Source: Gigaspora margarita
Lineage: Eukaryota; Glomeromycota; Glomeromycetes; Diversisporales; Gigasporaceae
DNA length: 64,000 bases
Direction: 5' to 3'
Assembly: GCA_009809945.1 (NCBI GenBank)
Contig: WTPW01000876.1
Span: forward strand, 1-64,000
Under the pieces are notes generated by a model that worked only from the letters and a program-made list of their open reading frames with translations, searched no databases and was not told the origin of the DNA. Shown here one piece after another: positions 11,823 through 23,972 of this stretch. Made by a program: the position numbers and the translations under genes. Each line of letters begins with the position of its first letter. Position 1 is the first letter of the stretch.

Positions 11823-12163
11823 GGGTGGCAATTATTTCGCGACAATCACTTCACCAACATAACATTTCACCGACAATCATTCACCGACAAGTTCATTTAC
11901 CGACACCGAAGCTCATTTCACCGACAAAGTAATTCTGGTCATTGTCGTTAGGGTCAGGGTGCTGTCAGGGTAGGGTCAGGGTGCTGTCAGGGTAGGGTCA
12001 GGGTAAAATTAGGGTTAAAGTTAGTGTGCTTTTTAAAAAAAAAAACTTGTCGGTGAAATGAGCTTCGGTGAAACAAACTGTCGGTAAAATGAACTTGTCG
12101 GTGAATATTTGTCGGTGAAATGTTATTTCGGTGAAGTGATTGTCGGCGAAATAATACGGACCC
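11823..12163. mobile_element. MITE whose arms are built of the repeated word TTTCACCGACAA
   Basis: The ends pair over nearly 50 bp (ATTATTTCGCGACAATCACT with the complement of the right end). Both arms consist of tandem TTTCACCGACAA-like words. The centre is a G-rich tract of GGGTCAGGGTGCTGTCAG repeats reminiscent of telomeric repeats. No protein; the reading frame on the minus strand is an artefact of the repeat. Confidence 0.85.
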
Positions 12164-12627
12164 GTTTAAAGATAGTAAATTCATAATTGATTATACATGT
12201 AATTCTATTATAACACTTAATTTTTAACGATCACAACATTCACATCAAAAATTTCGCTCATATAAACTTACGAATTAAATTGGCACGAATATAATGTAAT
12301 TAGGTGGTAAGTATTCATAGACTTATTCACAATCTAAGATATACAATAGTAATATACACTTACTTGAATTTTTATCTTCTTAAATACGTAAATTAATAGT
12401 TATATACTGTAGTTATTCTTAAACTTGCTAAATTAATGCAAGTAATAAAAATAATAGTACTGAGGGGTTTCAATATTAACGAATAAGTTGAATATTTCGA
12501 AATAAGCATTTTTACTATGTTAAATTATAAATCGAAAAAATAAAAATAAGGTTCTCTGATTTTAATTTTGAAACTCTAACTTTAAATACTTTGATAAAAA
12601 AAGTTCTTTATACTTATGTGCTACTTA

Positions 12628-12885
12628 GGCTGTTTTGAATTATAATTTCGTTTAACGTCCCTTACGAAATTTAAGTGTGGTGGGGGAGGGGGGGGGGGGG
12701 GTCAAATTAAACAAATATGTTAAAATTGCAAAATTAATCGCATTATTATTCGTTGACTTATAAACACGTGACTTATTGGAATCCTGAGACGCAACGAACG
12801 TTCTGATTGGCCTGTTTAATTTTAGGGGGACCTCTTGGAGCCAGAGGGGGAAGAACATTAAACGAAATTGTAATTTCGAACAGCC
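12628..12885. mobile_element. PIF/Harbinger-like MITE (TTA duplication)
   Basis: The TIRs begin GGCTGTT and continue for about 30 bp (AATTTCGTTTAAYGT). TTA flanks both sides (12625-12627 and 12886-12888), as in PIF/Harbinger elements. It includes a run of about 14 G near 12690. No coding capacity. Confidence 0.8.
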
Positions 12886-13442
12886 TTAATATTATTAAAA
12901 TATAATTAAATTAGTGAATTAATCAATTTTCTTTATATTTAAGAACTAAACTAAAATTAATCAAATGAAATTATTGGTTAACATTCATAAATTTTACTTA
13001 TAAACTAAAATAAATATTGAAAATCGAATATATAAACTTAAATATCTGATTATTATATATTTTACAGTTACAAAATAATTAGAACAAAACTTTTTTAAAT
13101 ATAATTTGTAATTATTAATATTTTATTAATAAAAGTTATTATTAATGGCATATAAATAGATAAATACAAGATTTAAAAGTATTTTTTTTACATAAATTTT
13201 TTAGAATTAAAATTAGGTTCAAAAATAAAATTTATAATAAACAAGTATAAGTAAATTTTAAAAAAAGAAAACCAATTAAAATTTCAAATTTAATTTAATT
13301 TTATTAATTTGAACAAATTATATTTTTATATTATTACGGTAGTTAATTCATACTTATAAATCTAATAATTTAAACATTATTTTCAAAAAATAATAAATTT
13401 AATAAATTCAATTTCTATAAATAAAATTAATATAATACTTAC

Positions 13443-14835
13443 TATCTGGAATTTCAACAAAATCAATAGGTATGCTTGCTAAAAACAAGTTTTAAAATAA
13501 ATATAAATGAAATATTAACATAATTATTTAAATAATAAATACCATTAATGGCAAGTAATATTTCCTTAGTATCAATTAATTTGCAAGTATACATATTATC
13601 TGAACGTTTTGGCAAGTTAAACGGCAATGTTTTAACTATTTTATCTGCACCTAAGAATTGCTTGTTGACTTCATTGAAATCATCTGAATTTTCCATGCTT
13701 TTGTTCCATTCTTGAAGTCTATCCGAAATGTCATAAGAAGTAGGCCGTTTCTGAGGATCCGAATCCATGCATTTATTAGCAAATTCCATATAACAATCCG
13801 GTGCTCCACAAGCAGATTCTGGCCTTAATCCCTTACAAATAATTACTGCAAGTTTGTTATCAAGTTCGCAATCATCGAAAGGTTTTTGTCCAGTTGACAT
13901 CTCTGACATAATAGCTCCAAACCCATAAATATCTGCAGCTTTCGTAAACTTTTGACCCCGACAAGACTTCTGGAGCAACATAAGGCATAACTCCATAAAT
14001 TTCGCCTTCTGAATAATGATCATTAATCTTTTTAGACAATCCTAGATTTGCGATGTAAGATTTCAAAATTGTGCCAGTATGCTTGACTTGCAAAATCTTA
14101 ACACTATGAAAGTCTGCATGAATATATCCTGCAATATGAATTAGTATAAATCTTTAGAAGTATCGAAAAGTAATTTTAATTTAGTCTTCCAAATTAGATC
14201 TTGCAATTTTGTTCGTAAAAACTTATTAAGATTTTCATTATTAGCATATTGAAATACCATCAAGTATTTATTTTCACTATCTTGAGTTAATCCATATATC
14301 TTAAGCTGACTACCGTACATATGATATTTCATATGATTTTCAAACTTTGTAAATTAATTAACGTATTAATTTATTATTTATTTAACAAATTGGTGAACTA
14401 AATACTGACTTAACTCACTTCTTTTAAAGAATTTGACAAGGTCTTTAGTACAACGATGCTATTTAATTCTTGTGATCTCTTATAATTGTCATAAGAGTCA
14501 CCATAATCATAATCACTATTACTATCATCAATATTTTAATTTCTTCAATCTTTCGAATGCCGTCCAACCCGATTGCTGAGTAAACAAAACCGAATCCTCC
14601 TTTACCAATTAATTTAACATTAGATAATCTATCAAATGGGATCAATTCAATCGCATCTTCATATGCAAAAGTTCTAAGTTGGAACTCCTTCATAAATTTA
14701 TCAACATCCTTATTTCAACTTGTCCATCTTGTTGTAATTTCAGTGTCACATGATAGACACCATGTTTTCCAGGTGTTACGTTCTTTACAATGTGCACATT
14801 TTCCATATTTGGATTTTCTACATAATATAAAAAAA
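13443..14835 (-). pseudogene. Protein kinase pseudogene with zinc-ribbon-like N terminus
   Basis: Read on the minus strand from a TATTATGTAG acceptor near 14836. The first part is CAHCKERNTW..WCLSCD, a CxxC...CxxC ribbon seen in front of many Glomeromycotina kinases. Next comes FMKEFQLRTFAYEDA, then IPFDRL and the glycine loop GKGGFGFVYSA (about 14580-14615), the Lys strand VVLKTL, the hinge MVFQYANNENL and the C-lobe IYGFGAIMSEMSTGQKPF. The tail TLPFNLPKRSDNMYTCK is also typical. It is dead: TGA replaces a sense codon near 14718, and frameshifts occur near 14540, 14140 and 13961. The catalytic loop is HADFHSVKIL (the metal-binding Asn is Lys) and the DLG site is NLG. Introns are visible at about 14349-14434 (GTGAGT donor) and 13479-13542; a GTAAGT donor at 13442 suggests further exons once existed. 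Confidence 0.85.
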
Positions 14836-14891
14836 CTATGGTTTATTTCGCATCCGCGGTTTTAAACTTTATGTCGAAAGTTAATATTTAA

Positions 14892-17723
14892 TACCCACCG
14901 ACTAAATTAATGCAAATGCAAAGGTTTATACGTAATAGTAAATGAGTATTTATGTTCATGTTTTGCGAACTTGTTTTGGGTTTTTTTGTTTCATAAAATT
15001 ATTAAATGTTCTTTATACTCACAAGCTGTATGAATTGATAATAATTTGTACGTAATAAATCAATAAGTATTAATGTTCTTGTTATGTTACAACTGATTTG
15101 AAAATTAGTGGAACACTTGAAAACTTTGCTTGATTCCCGAAACCTTTCGGATTCATCTTATGAATCTTCTAACTCTTCGGAAACCACGGCACTGTCTTCG
15201 GAACTTCGATCCGAAAATAGTGATTTCCGAAGAGTTAAATGATTCGTAAGACGAATCCGAAAGGTTTCAGGAATCAAGCAAAATTTTCAAGTGCCCCACT
15301 ATTTTTCAAATCAGCTGTAACTTGTTTTGCTGTTTTATTCCGTAAAATTAATAAATTTTCTTTGTACTCCATGCTGAATGGAATAATTAATGCGAATGAA
15401 ATATTTGTACGTAATGATAAGTAAATATTTGTGTTCTTATTTTGTGTAGTAAAATTATTAAATGTTCTTTATACTAACCGACTAAATTAATGTGCGGATG
15501 AAATGAATTAAATGTAATAGTAAATAAGTATTTATATTCTTGTTTTGTGAATTTGTTTTGCTGTTTGTATGTAGTAAAATTACTAAATTTTTTCTAAACT
15601 TACCGATTAGATTCATGCGAATGAAATAAATTACACGTAATGGTAAATAAGTATATTTTTTGTTTGTTCCTGTTTTATGAACTTGTTTTGATGTTTTATG
15701 TAGTAAAACTATTAAATGTTTTTCATACTCACAAATTAGTACACATGTTCTTGTCTTGATTGTCTTGTGAACTTGTTTGGCTGATTTATGTAATAAAATC
15801 ATTAAGTGGTTCTTATACTCACAAGCTGATCGAATTGATTAATGAGAATGAAATGAATTGTATGTGGTGGAAATAAGCATTTATGTTTTTATTTGTGAAC
15901 TTGTTTTGCTGTTTTTATGTAGTAATGTTATTAAAATGTTCATTATACTCACAAGCTGAACAAATCGGTTAATGAGAATAAAATGAATTGTACGCAATGA
16001 TAAATAATAAGTATTTATGTTCTTGTTTTGTGAATTTGATTTGCTTTTTTTATGTAGTAAAATTATTAAATGCTCACTCACTTAATTAAATATTAATGCG
16101 GATGAAATGATATGTATGTAATGATAAATAAATATTTATACCCATTTGTTACCTTGTTTTTATGGAATAGAGCTATAAATGTTCTTTATACTGACAAACT
16201 AAATTAATGATTTGTACGTAATGGTAAATAAGTGTTAGGTTATTTATTTTCATGTTTTGTGAACTTGATTTGCAGTTTTTATGTAGTAAATTATTAATGT
16301 TCTTATACTCACAGACTAAATTAATGCGAATGAAATGATTTTTACGCAATGGTAAATAATATATATTTGTTGTTCTTGTTTTGTGAACTTATTTATTAAA
16401 TAGTCTTTATACACAGGCTGAACGAATTGATTAATGTGAATGTAATGATTCGTACGTAATGATAAATAAGTATTTATGTTCATGTTTTGTGAACCTTTTT
16501 CTGTTTTATGTAGTAAAATTATTAAATGTTCTTTATACTCACCCACTAAATTAATACGAATGAAATGAATTGTGATGGTAAAGAAGTATTTATGTTCATG
16601 TTTTGTGAACTTGTTTTGCCATTTTTATGTAGTAAAATTATTAAATGTCCTTTATACTCACCAATTAAATTAATGCGAATGAAATGATTTGTACGTAATG
16701 ATAAAATAAATATTTATGTTCTTGTTTTGTGAATTTGGTTTGTTTTTTTTATGCAGTAAAATTATTAAATGTTCTTTATATTCATTCACTAAATGAAATG
16801 TTTAATACGAATGAATGATTTGTATGTGAACATGTCCAGTTGTTTTTATGTAGTAAAATTATTAAAGTTTTTTATACACACTGACTAAATTAATATGAAT
16901 GGAATAATTTGTATTGTACATAATGGTAAATAAATTGTTAAGTTCTTGTTTAATGAACTTGTTTTGCTGTTTTTAGGGAGTAAATTTATAAAATGTTCTT
17001 AATACTCACTGAATTAAATGATTTATATGTATTGATAAATAAATTAGTATTTATATATTGTTTTGTGAACTTGATTTATTGTTTTTGTTTCGTAAAATTA
17101 TTAAATATTTTTTATATTCACAGACTAAATTAACGCGGATGAAATGATTTGTACGTAATAGTAAATAAGTATTTATTTTCGCGTTTTATGAACTTGTTTT
17201 GGTGTTTTTATGTAGTATAATTATTAAATGTTCTTTATACTCACTTGCTGAATGGGCGATTAATGCAAATGAAATTAATTGTATGTAATGGCAAATAAGA
17301 TTTATGTGAACTTGTTTTGTTGTTTTTATGTGGTAAAATGATTAAATGTTCTTAATACTCACGTGCTGAATGTAATGATTAATGCGAATGAAATTATTTG
17401 TGAGTAATGATAAACAAGTATTTATGTTCGCGTTTTGTGACCTTGTTTTGCTGTTTTTATGTGGCAAAATTATTAAATCTTCTTTATACTCACCCACTAA
17501 ATTAATACGAATGGATGAATTGTACATAATGGTAAATAAGTATTTATTTTTTGTTTTGTGAACTTGATTTGTTGTTTTTATGTAGTAAAATTATTAAATG
17601 TTCTTTCTACTCACAGACTAAATTAATGCGAAAGAAATATTTTATGCACAATAGTAAATAAGTATTTATGTTCCTGTTTTGTGAACTTGTTTTGCTATGT
17701 TTATATATTAAAATTATTAACAA
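14892..17723. repeat. Satellite array, first block (unit about 120-130 bp)
   Basis: More than twenty imperfect units share TTAATGCGAATGAAATGA, TTGTACGTAATGGTAAATAA, GTATTTATGTTCTTGTTTTG, TGAACTTGTTTTGCTG and AAATTATTAAATGTTCTTTA followed by TACTCAC. Spacing between GTAGTAAAATTATTAAATG words is mostly 120-130 bp. On the minus strand most units contain GTGAGTATAAAG, a good match to a 5' splice donor. Short minus-strand frames here are shadows of the repeat. The array resumes at 22936 and 25287 after later insertions. Confidence 0.9.
15086..15321. mobile_element. Fold-back MITE in the satellite
   Basis: The arms pair over about 100 bp (GTTACAACTGATTTGAAAAT at the left; GAATCCGAAAGGTTTC at the right) around a loop of about 40 bases. 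Satellite units run directly into both ends, so it was inserted after the array formed. Confidence 0.85.
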
Positions 17724-18427
17724 TTAATGGGTATCCGTAGGCCAAACATACTAAATTTAGTATATACAAAAAAAAAATTATTTTGAGCTAATTATTTAAT
17801 TAATTTTTATTCAAATTTTGTCAAAATATAGTTAATGGCTATCCATTTCACATTTGTACTAAATTTAGTACAATAGAAAATATATTTTTTTGAGCCAGCT
17901 ATTTAATAAATTTTATTCAAATTTTACTAAAATAAATTTTGATATTAGTCTATTTGTGTACAATTTGAATAATATTTATTAATAAAAATTTTTTTAACTT
18001 AGTTTTAAAACTATTGTTTTTTTTTGAAAATTTCCCATACTTAATTTAGTACAGTAATAAAAGTTAATTTTGCTAAAAATTTTTGATAAAATTGTAAAAA
18101 TATAAAATTTTTATATAATTTAATTGTAAAAAATTATTTTATTTAAAAAATAATTTTTTAAAATAGTTTATATAAGCCTATTTTACAGTAATACAAGTCT
18201 AAATATAGTTGGTCTATTCTATATTTGTATAGTAAATCTTAAGTTTTTATTAATAAATTTTATAAAAAAGTTGCTAAACTTAAATTTCTTATAACCTTTT
18301 ATCTACTGGTCCAATTTTAATAATTTTACAACTATTAAAATCAGAAAAGCTAGATCAACAACATATTAAAATTTGAAAGAAATTTAATCAAAAAATTTTA
18401 CATAATACTGGTTTTTTTATTTTCATT

Positions 18428-18430
18428 TTT

Positions 18431-18488
<58 letters not shown>
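18428..18488. repeat. Poly-T tract, about 60 bp
   Basis: Uninterrupted T run inside the 4.9 kb element. It could be the tail of a retroposed copy or simple slippage. Confidence 0.9.
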
Positions 18489-18489
<1 letters not shown>

Positions 18490-18630
18490 TTTCATTTTTT
18501 CATTATTTTTTTCATTTTTTTTTGTATAATAATATATAATAAAATATGTAATATTGAATAAAAATGTATATTTAATTTAAAATAAATTTAAAATATAATG
18601 TTTAATAATAATAAAATAGAACTAGACTAG

Positions 18631-18824
18631 ACAGTGCCCCTTGCACATTGTGCTCCCTATTTTGATATCTCAAAATTTTACTAGGGTAACCCTGTTGCAC
18701 TTTTAACAAAAAATGATCCTCTCACAATTCTGTACTAATTTTAACTCTAACTTTAACCCTAACCTAATTCTAGACAAAATTAATTATTAGTACATTAGGG
18801 GCACAAAATGCACAGAGGCACTAT
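18631..18824. mobile_element. Short MITE with core module
   Basis: The ends ACAGTGCCCCTTGCACATTG and the complement of GCACAAAATGCACAGAGGC pair as TIRs. The centre carries TAACTCTAACTTTAACCC and TAACCTAATTC, the reverse form of the telomere-like tract found in other elements here. Confidence 0.65.
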
Positions 18825-19254
18825 TTAGATTTTTTCAATAAAAAAATATAAAATTTTATATAAAATTGTGAAATCTTGCAAAAACCTGCAAAGACATTTC
18901 AAAATTTGTAAAAGCATAATTATGTGAATATGTATATTATTTATTTATTTTTTAAAAAATTTTGTAATTTTATGAAATTTTGTGAAATATTGCAATAATA
19001 TGTGAAATATTACCTTTTTGTAACCCCAGAAGGGGAATAATTAGATACGAATTGCATTTTTTTATTTGTCCTATTTGCAATATTTCGCAATATATTTCAA
19101 AATATTTTGAAATTTATTTTAAAATATTTTGAAAGAAATGCATGCTGAAATCTTTCAAAAGATTCCATAACTTCAAAAGATTTCGCAGATTGCAATTTTT
19201 TTAAAAGATTTTGGCATGCAATTTCTTTCAAAAGATTTTGTATATTTATTTTGC

Positions 19255-19580
19255 TAATAAACCTTTGATCTACTGATCCATTTTAGATAATTTTGCTAGC
19301 AAAATGTTCATCTCAATGAGATGATTCTAACAAGCCTAAAATTGTTAAAATCTGATTACAGAATCCCAAAATTTTCATGCTTTTGTACTATTTTATTAGT
19401 AACTTTTAATTCACTATATAAATACTTTTGATACCAAATAACCTTTGATCTACTAACTCATTTTAGATGATTTTACTACCAAAATGCTCATCTTTATAAG
19501 ATGATTTTAACAAGCCCAAAATCATCAAAATCTGATCACAGGTTTCTGAGATCATTAAAAATTAGTAAATAACTAAATAC
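19255..19580. repeat. Two tandem copies of the CATCTC/GAGATG module (left arm)
   Basis: Each copy of about 175 bp reads TTTGATCTACTGATCCATTT, then GATTTTACTACCAAAATGC, TCATCTCAATGAGATGAT and CAAAATCTGATCACAGG. The same pair appears inverted at 21525-21850. Confidence 0.8.
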
Positions 19581-20479
19581 TGGACTCGTCATTAAATGAC
19601 AGGTTTTGTTATTATAATTTTCAATAATATAAATAATTTACTATTTTCTATTTTCTATTAAACTATGAGTACATATAATACAATTATTAAATTTTATTAT
19701 AATACAAATATATTGCATATTACATTATATTTATTATATTAATTTATATAACGAATTTTTTTTTGTTCATTATGAATTTTTTAATATGGAATGATACAAC
19801 TTACACATTTGTGAAATCTTTGATCAAAAATTAAAAATGCTTATTCATTAAAGAAAAAAAGCATTCTTTAATAGATCAAAATAAATATGATTGTTTAATG
19901 CCTTAAAAATCCAAATGATTCACATAACCAAATATCAAGATTGGATAACTCATAATTTTAAAATTCATTATATTGGTGTAATTAAAAACTTCATACAATT
20001 AAACTGTTTGAAAATAACCAAAAAATACAAGCTTATTATAATTAGATTAGATAAATTATGCAAATAATGAAGCATGCTAGTCAAAATAAAAACCTGGTGA
20101 ATAATTTTTTTATTATAGTTATTTTTTTAATTATAATAAATTTTTAATATACAATTAAAAAGATTTGTATATGGTATTGTTTTATCTTGCAAACAGTAGT
20201 TGATGATGCCATTTATGAATACATTTATGAATCGAATGTTTTAAAAGTATATTAAACCTGGGAATTATTAAATTGTTAATTCGGTATTAATTCCAGTGAA
20301 ACTTATATTCCACTTTGCAAAAAAAAAAAGTATAAGTAGTTCAAACAAAGGAATTTATTATGTGCAAGATGATGTGAATGTGTTCTATATAGTAATGTAA
20401 ATTGTTCAAAATTTTTAATCATGCAAATGTTTTACTGTGTTTTTTTGATTTTTTTATTTAAATGTATAAAGCAGTTTTT

Positions 20480-21185
20480 TTAATTCATTATAAACTGAAT
20501 ATACATATTATTATTTATTTATTTTTTGTTTATTTTTTAAATTATTTTTATTTTTTTTAATTTATTTTAATTTATTTTTAATTTAATTTTTTTTTAAATT
20601 ATTTTTATTTTTTTAATTTGTTTTAATTTTTTATTTGTTTTTTTTTTTAAATTATTTTTATTTTTTTTTAATTGTTTTTAATTTTTATTATTAATTTTTT
20701 TTGTTTTTTTTTTAAATTATTTTTATTATTTTTTAAATTAATTTTTTTATTATTTGATTTAATTTTTTTAATTTAATTTTTTCTGTTTTTGTTTTTTAAA
20801 TTATTTTTTTTTTAAATTTGTTTTAATTTTTTATTTGAATTTTCATTTTTTTAAAAATTAATTTTTTTTTTTTAATTTATTTTAATTTTTTATTTTTTTA
20901 TTTTTTTAATTCATTTTAATTTTAATTTAAATTATTTTTTTTCATTTTTTTTAAAGTATTTTTTAGTTTTTTTAATTTAGTTTGATTGTTTTAAAATTAA
21001 TTTTTATTTTTATTTTTTTTAATTTGGGTTTAATTTTATTTTTAAATTATTTTATTTCACTATTTTGTTTTATATTATTTTTTATTTTTTTTTAATTTTA
21101 TTTTAATTATATTTTTTAAAAATTAATTAATTATTTAAACTATTTTATTTTATATTATTTTTTGATTATTTTATATTTTATATTT
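20480..21185. repeat. A/T-only minisatellite (TTTAAATTATTTTTATT type)
   Basis: About 700 bases built almost only of T and A, in words like TTTTTTTAAATTATTTTTA and TTTAATTTGTTTTAATTT. The reverse-strand form, AAAATAATTTAAAATAA, recurs at 2430-2760, 42010-42130, 46300-46380, 47390-47560 and 57600-58345. Confidence 0.8.
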
Positions 21186-21186
21186 G

Positions 21187-21292
21187 CTGATAATTGCAAA
21201 ATATTGCATTAGGAGTTATTTCAAATTTTAGCCTAAATTAAGCTTAATTTAGATCAAAAATTGAAACCACACCCTATTGCGTTATTTCTTAC
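21187..21292. mobile_element. Decayed short palindromic MITE
   Basis: Shares GCCTAAATTAAGCTTAATT and CACACCCTATTGCGTTATTT with the better-preserved copy at 41893-42012, in reverse orientation. Confidence 0.6.
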
Positions 21293-21524
21293 TTTTTTAT
21301 ATATTCATTTTACCAGAGAACATAAAAGTAATCTATAACTTCATGAACACATTACATGTTTACCCAATAGTCACCTGTTACATTTAACCAATCAATCCTG
21401 GATAAGTCTGAAAATCAATACAAATAATAGTTATGTGATGTGAGACCAAAGGAATATCACAGATTTTAATATATAGATATGTATTAACAAATTTTACATA
21501 AAAATCTGTAAGATTTTTTAATAA

Positions 21525-21850
21525 ACATTTTTTACTGATTCTTAACAATCTCAGAAATTTGTAATCAGATTTTGATAATTTGGGCTTGTTAGAATTATCT
21601 TATAAAGACAAGCATTTTGGTAGTAAAAGCACTCAAAACAGAGCAGTAAATCAAATGTTATTTGGTATCAAAGATATTTATATAATAATTTAAAATTTAC
21701 TAATAAAATAGTACAAAAGCATAATGGTCTTGGGATCCTGTGATCAGATTTTAATGATTTTAGGCTTGTTAAAATTACCTCATAGAGATAAACATTTTGG
21801 TAGCAAAACCATCTAAAACAAATTAGTATATCAAACGTTATTAGCAATTT
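21525..21850. repeat. Two tandem copies of the CATCTC/GAGATG module (right arm)
   Basis: Reverse-complement partner of 19255-19580 (for example CTGTGATCAGATTTTAATGA and AAACATTTTGGTAGCAAAAC). The two arms frame about 1.95 kb of mostly A/T minisatellite. Confidence 0.8.
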
Positions 21851-22242
21851 TTTAAATTAGTATAGTTCTTTTTCTATAGTAAAACATATAAAAACTTTAA
21901 TAAAATTTAATTTTTTATAACTTTTTATCTATCAGGCCAATTTAATTATTATTATTATTAGATTTAAAACAATTAGCTAAATATTTATTGTAATAAAAAA
22001 TTTTTTTTTAATTAAATAAAAATTTTTCTATTTGTAATATAATTACTTTTTTTGCATGTTTACAATAAAAAAATTGAGCAACAATTTTTAAACTTAATAT
22101 TATAACTTATATTAAGCTAGAAAGTTTCTTAATAACCAAAATAAAATATAAATATAGAATTATATTTTATATAAATTTAATTTAAAATTAATAATAACAA
22201 TTTTTTAAAAAACAATTTTTATACTATACTAAATTACAATTA

Positions 22243-22599
22243 TTATAAAACGCACTTATGGTGTTTTACCACTATAGGTAAATTAGATTTGCAAATCCGT
22301 GTAACAAAAACAAAAAAATAAATTTTTATAAAACAAAAAATAAATTTTGATTACTTTAGGGTTAGGGTGAGGCCTGGGATTTTATCAGGGCATTAGTATA
22401 TACAAAATTTAGCAAGAAATTTTTTTTACTAGAGCCCCAAAGTTGGTTTCATAGGCAAAATTTTGAGATATGAATGTTTTTTTAAAAAAATAAACAAAAA
22501 ACAAAATTTTATTTTACAGTGATCTTAAATTTTGATTGGCTATTCTAATAGATTTGTGTAACATGTTGTAAAACACCATAGGTGCATTTTAGTAAAACT
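22243..22599. mobile_element. TIR element with telomere-like core module, copy 2
   Basis: Ends TTATAAAACGCACTTATGG and the complement of CCATAGGTGCATTTTAG. The interior reads TTTAGGGTTAGGGTGAGGCC, TTTAGCAAGAAATTTTTTTT, AGAGCCCCAAAGTTGGTTTC and AAATTTTGAGATATGAAT. It aligns with 6633-6931. Confidence 0.85.
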
Positions 22600-22647
22600 T
22601 CTAAATTAAGTCTTTTGTACTAAATTTAGTATGGCCTATGGATACCT

Positions 22648-22935
22648 ATTAATCTATTTGTAACCATAATAATAATTAGTGTAATATTACTATCAAACTA
22701 TTTTTGTTTCTTAAGTTAATGGCTAATGTTAGGATTAGTTTGAGGTTAGAGCTGAGACAAGGCATAGTTTGTACTAAAATTTAGCAAAGAAGGTTTGTTT
22801 TTGTTTGAACATAGATGATTCATAGTCAAAATTTTGTAGTATTAACAATTTTTTTTTAAAAAAAGATGAAAAAAACAAACAGCTTTGAAATTTAATTGGA
22901 TAAGGCTTCATTAGCTATGGCTACAAATATATTAA
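22648..22935. mobile_element. MITE with core module next to the 4.9 kb element
   Basis: The ends ATTAATCTATTTGTAACCAT and the complement of GCTACAAATATATTAAT pair. The interior has TTAGGATTAGTTTGAGGTTA, then AATTTAGCAAAGAAGG and CATAGTCAAAATTTTG. It abuts the 4.9 kb element at a shared TTAA. A likely order of events is that this MITE entered the satellite first and the larger element then entered its end. Confidence 0.7.
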
Positions 22936-23423
22936 TCAATTATTAAATGTTCTTTATACTCACTCACTAATAAATGATTTGTACACAATGGTATATAAGT
23001 ATTTATTTTTTTATTTTGCAACTAGGAATGCTGTTTTATTTCATAAAATTATTAAATGTTCTTTAACTCACTGACTAAATTAATTCAAAAGAAATGAATT
23101 GTGCATAATAATAAATAAATATTTATTTTCTTATTTTGTGAACTTGGTTTGCTATTTTTAGTTGTAAAATTATTAAATGATTTTTTACTCACTGACTAAA
23201 TTAATGTGAATAAATAAGGTAATAATTATTTTTGTTCTTGATTTGTGAACTTTTTTTACTGTTTTTTTATATAGTCAATTATTAAATATCCTTTATACTC
23301 ACAAGCTGAATGGATGGTTAATTTGAATAAATGAATTGTACATTATAGTAAAAATAAGAATTTATGTTTTTGATTTTGTAAACTTGGTGTGCTACATATT
23401 GTTATTTTGTAACATTATTATTT
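22936..23423. repeat. Satellite array, second block
   Basis: About four units resume in register with the first block (TTATTAAATGTTCTTTATAC, then TCACTCACTAATAAATGA). They are more diverged than the first block. Confidence 0.85.
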
Positions 23424-23972
23424 GTGATCTTCTAGTGAACCAGAACTACCCCAGTATTGCCATCAAAAATTCACCTTCACGTGATTATTGACCAATAAAA
23501 AATTATAATTTGATATAATGTTACATAATTAGAAAATTCAAAACAAACATCTCAAAATATCTTCTTTGTCAAAAAAAGCTTATTTTTCAAAAGTTTGAAT
23601 AAGAACCCACTTTTTTGAACCACAAAAAGCTTTTCTTGAGCAATTTTACTATATAATAACCTAACATAAACCAACTTGAAAGAATTTTGGTACTGATCAT
23701 ATGGATGAATTTTTGGTAGTGATACTGGGAAAAATGTAAACTAGTGAAAAATTATGTAATTTTTACTATCAAATTTTGCCTTTTTCAGAATCTAGCATTT
23801 CCTAAGAGTAAATCAATTTTATATAAATAAACCTTCTTTGTGCACATAACAAATATTGTAGAGAAGAAAAATATGATCATAATAGCTGTTGAGACATTAA
23901 AATCAGCCCAGTGAATTGTAAGATATAGGTGTATTTGTCCTCATGATTATATAATATAAACAAAGAAGTAAA

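Larger units (their letters stand above)
17724..22652. mobile_element. 4.9 kb non-coding TIR element (TTAA-flanked), inserted in the satellite region
   Basis: The left end reads TTAA then TGGGTATCCGTAGGCC. The right end, reverse-complemented, reads TTAA then TAGGTATCCATAGGCC. ACTAAATTTAGTA follows on both sides. TTAA targets are characteristic of piggyBac-type elements, but no transposase frame exists, so the class is open. Inside are a poly-T run, a small MITE (18631-18824), an inverted pair of module repeats (19255-19580 and 21525-21850), A/T minisatellite, a palindromic MITE remnant and a core-module element. A shorter relative lies at 44635-46292. Confidence 0.8.

Noticed and set aside
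15239..17527. Several 61-106 residue frames with repeated HLIILLHKxSK text on the minus strand
   Set aside because: They are translations of the satellite unit in one frame; periodic, without start context and broken at irregular unit lengths.
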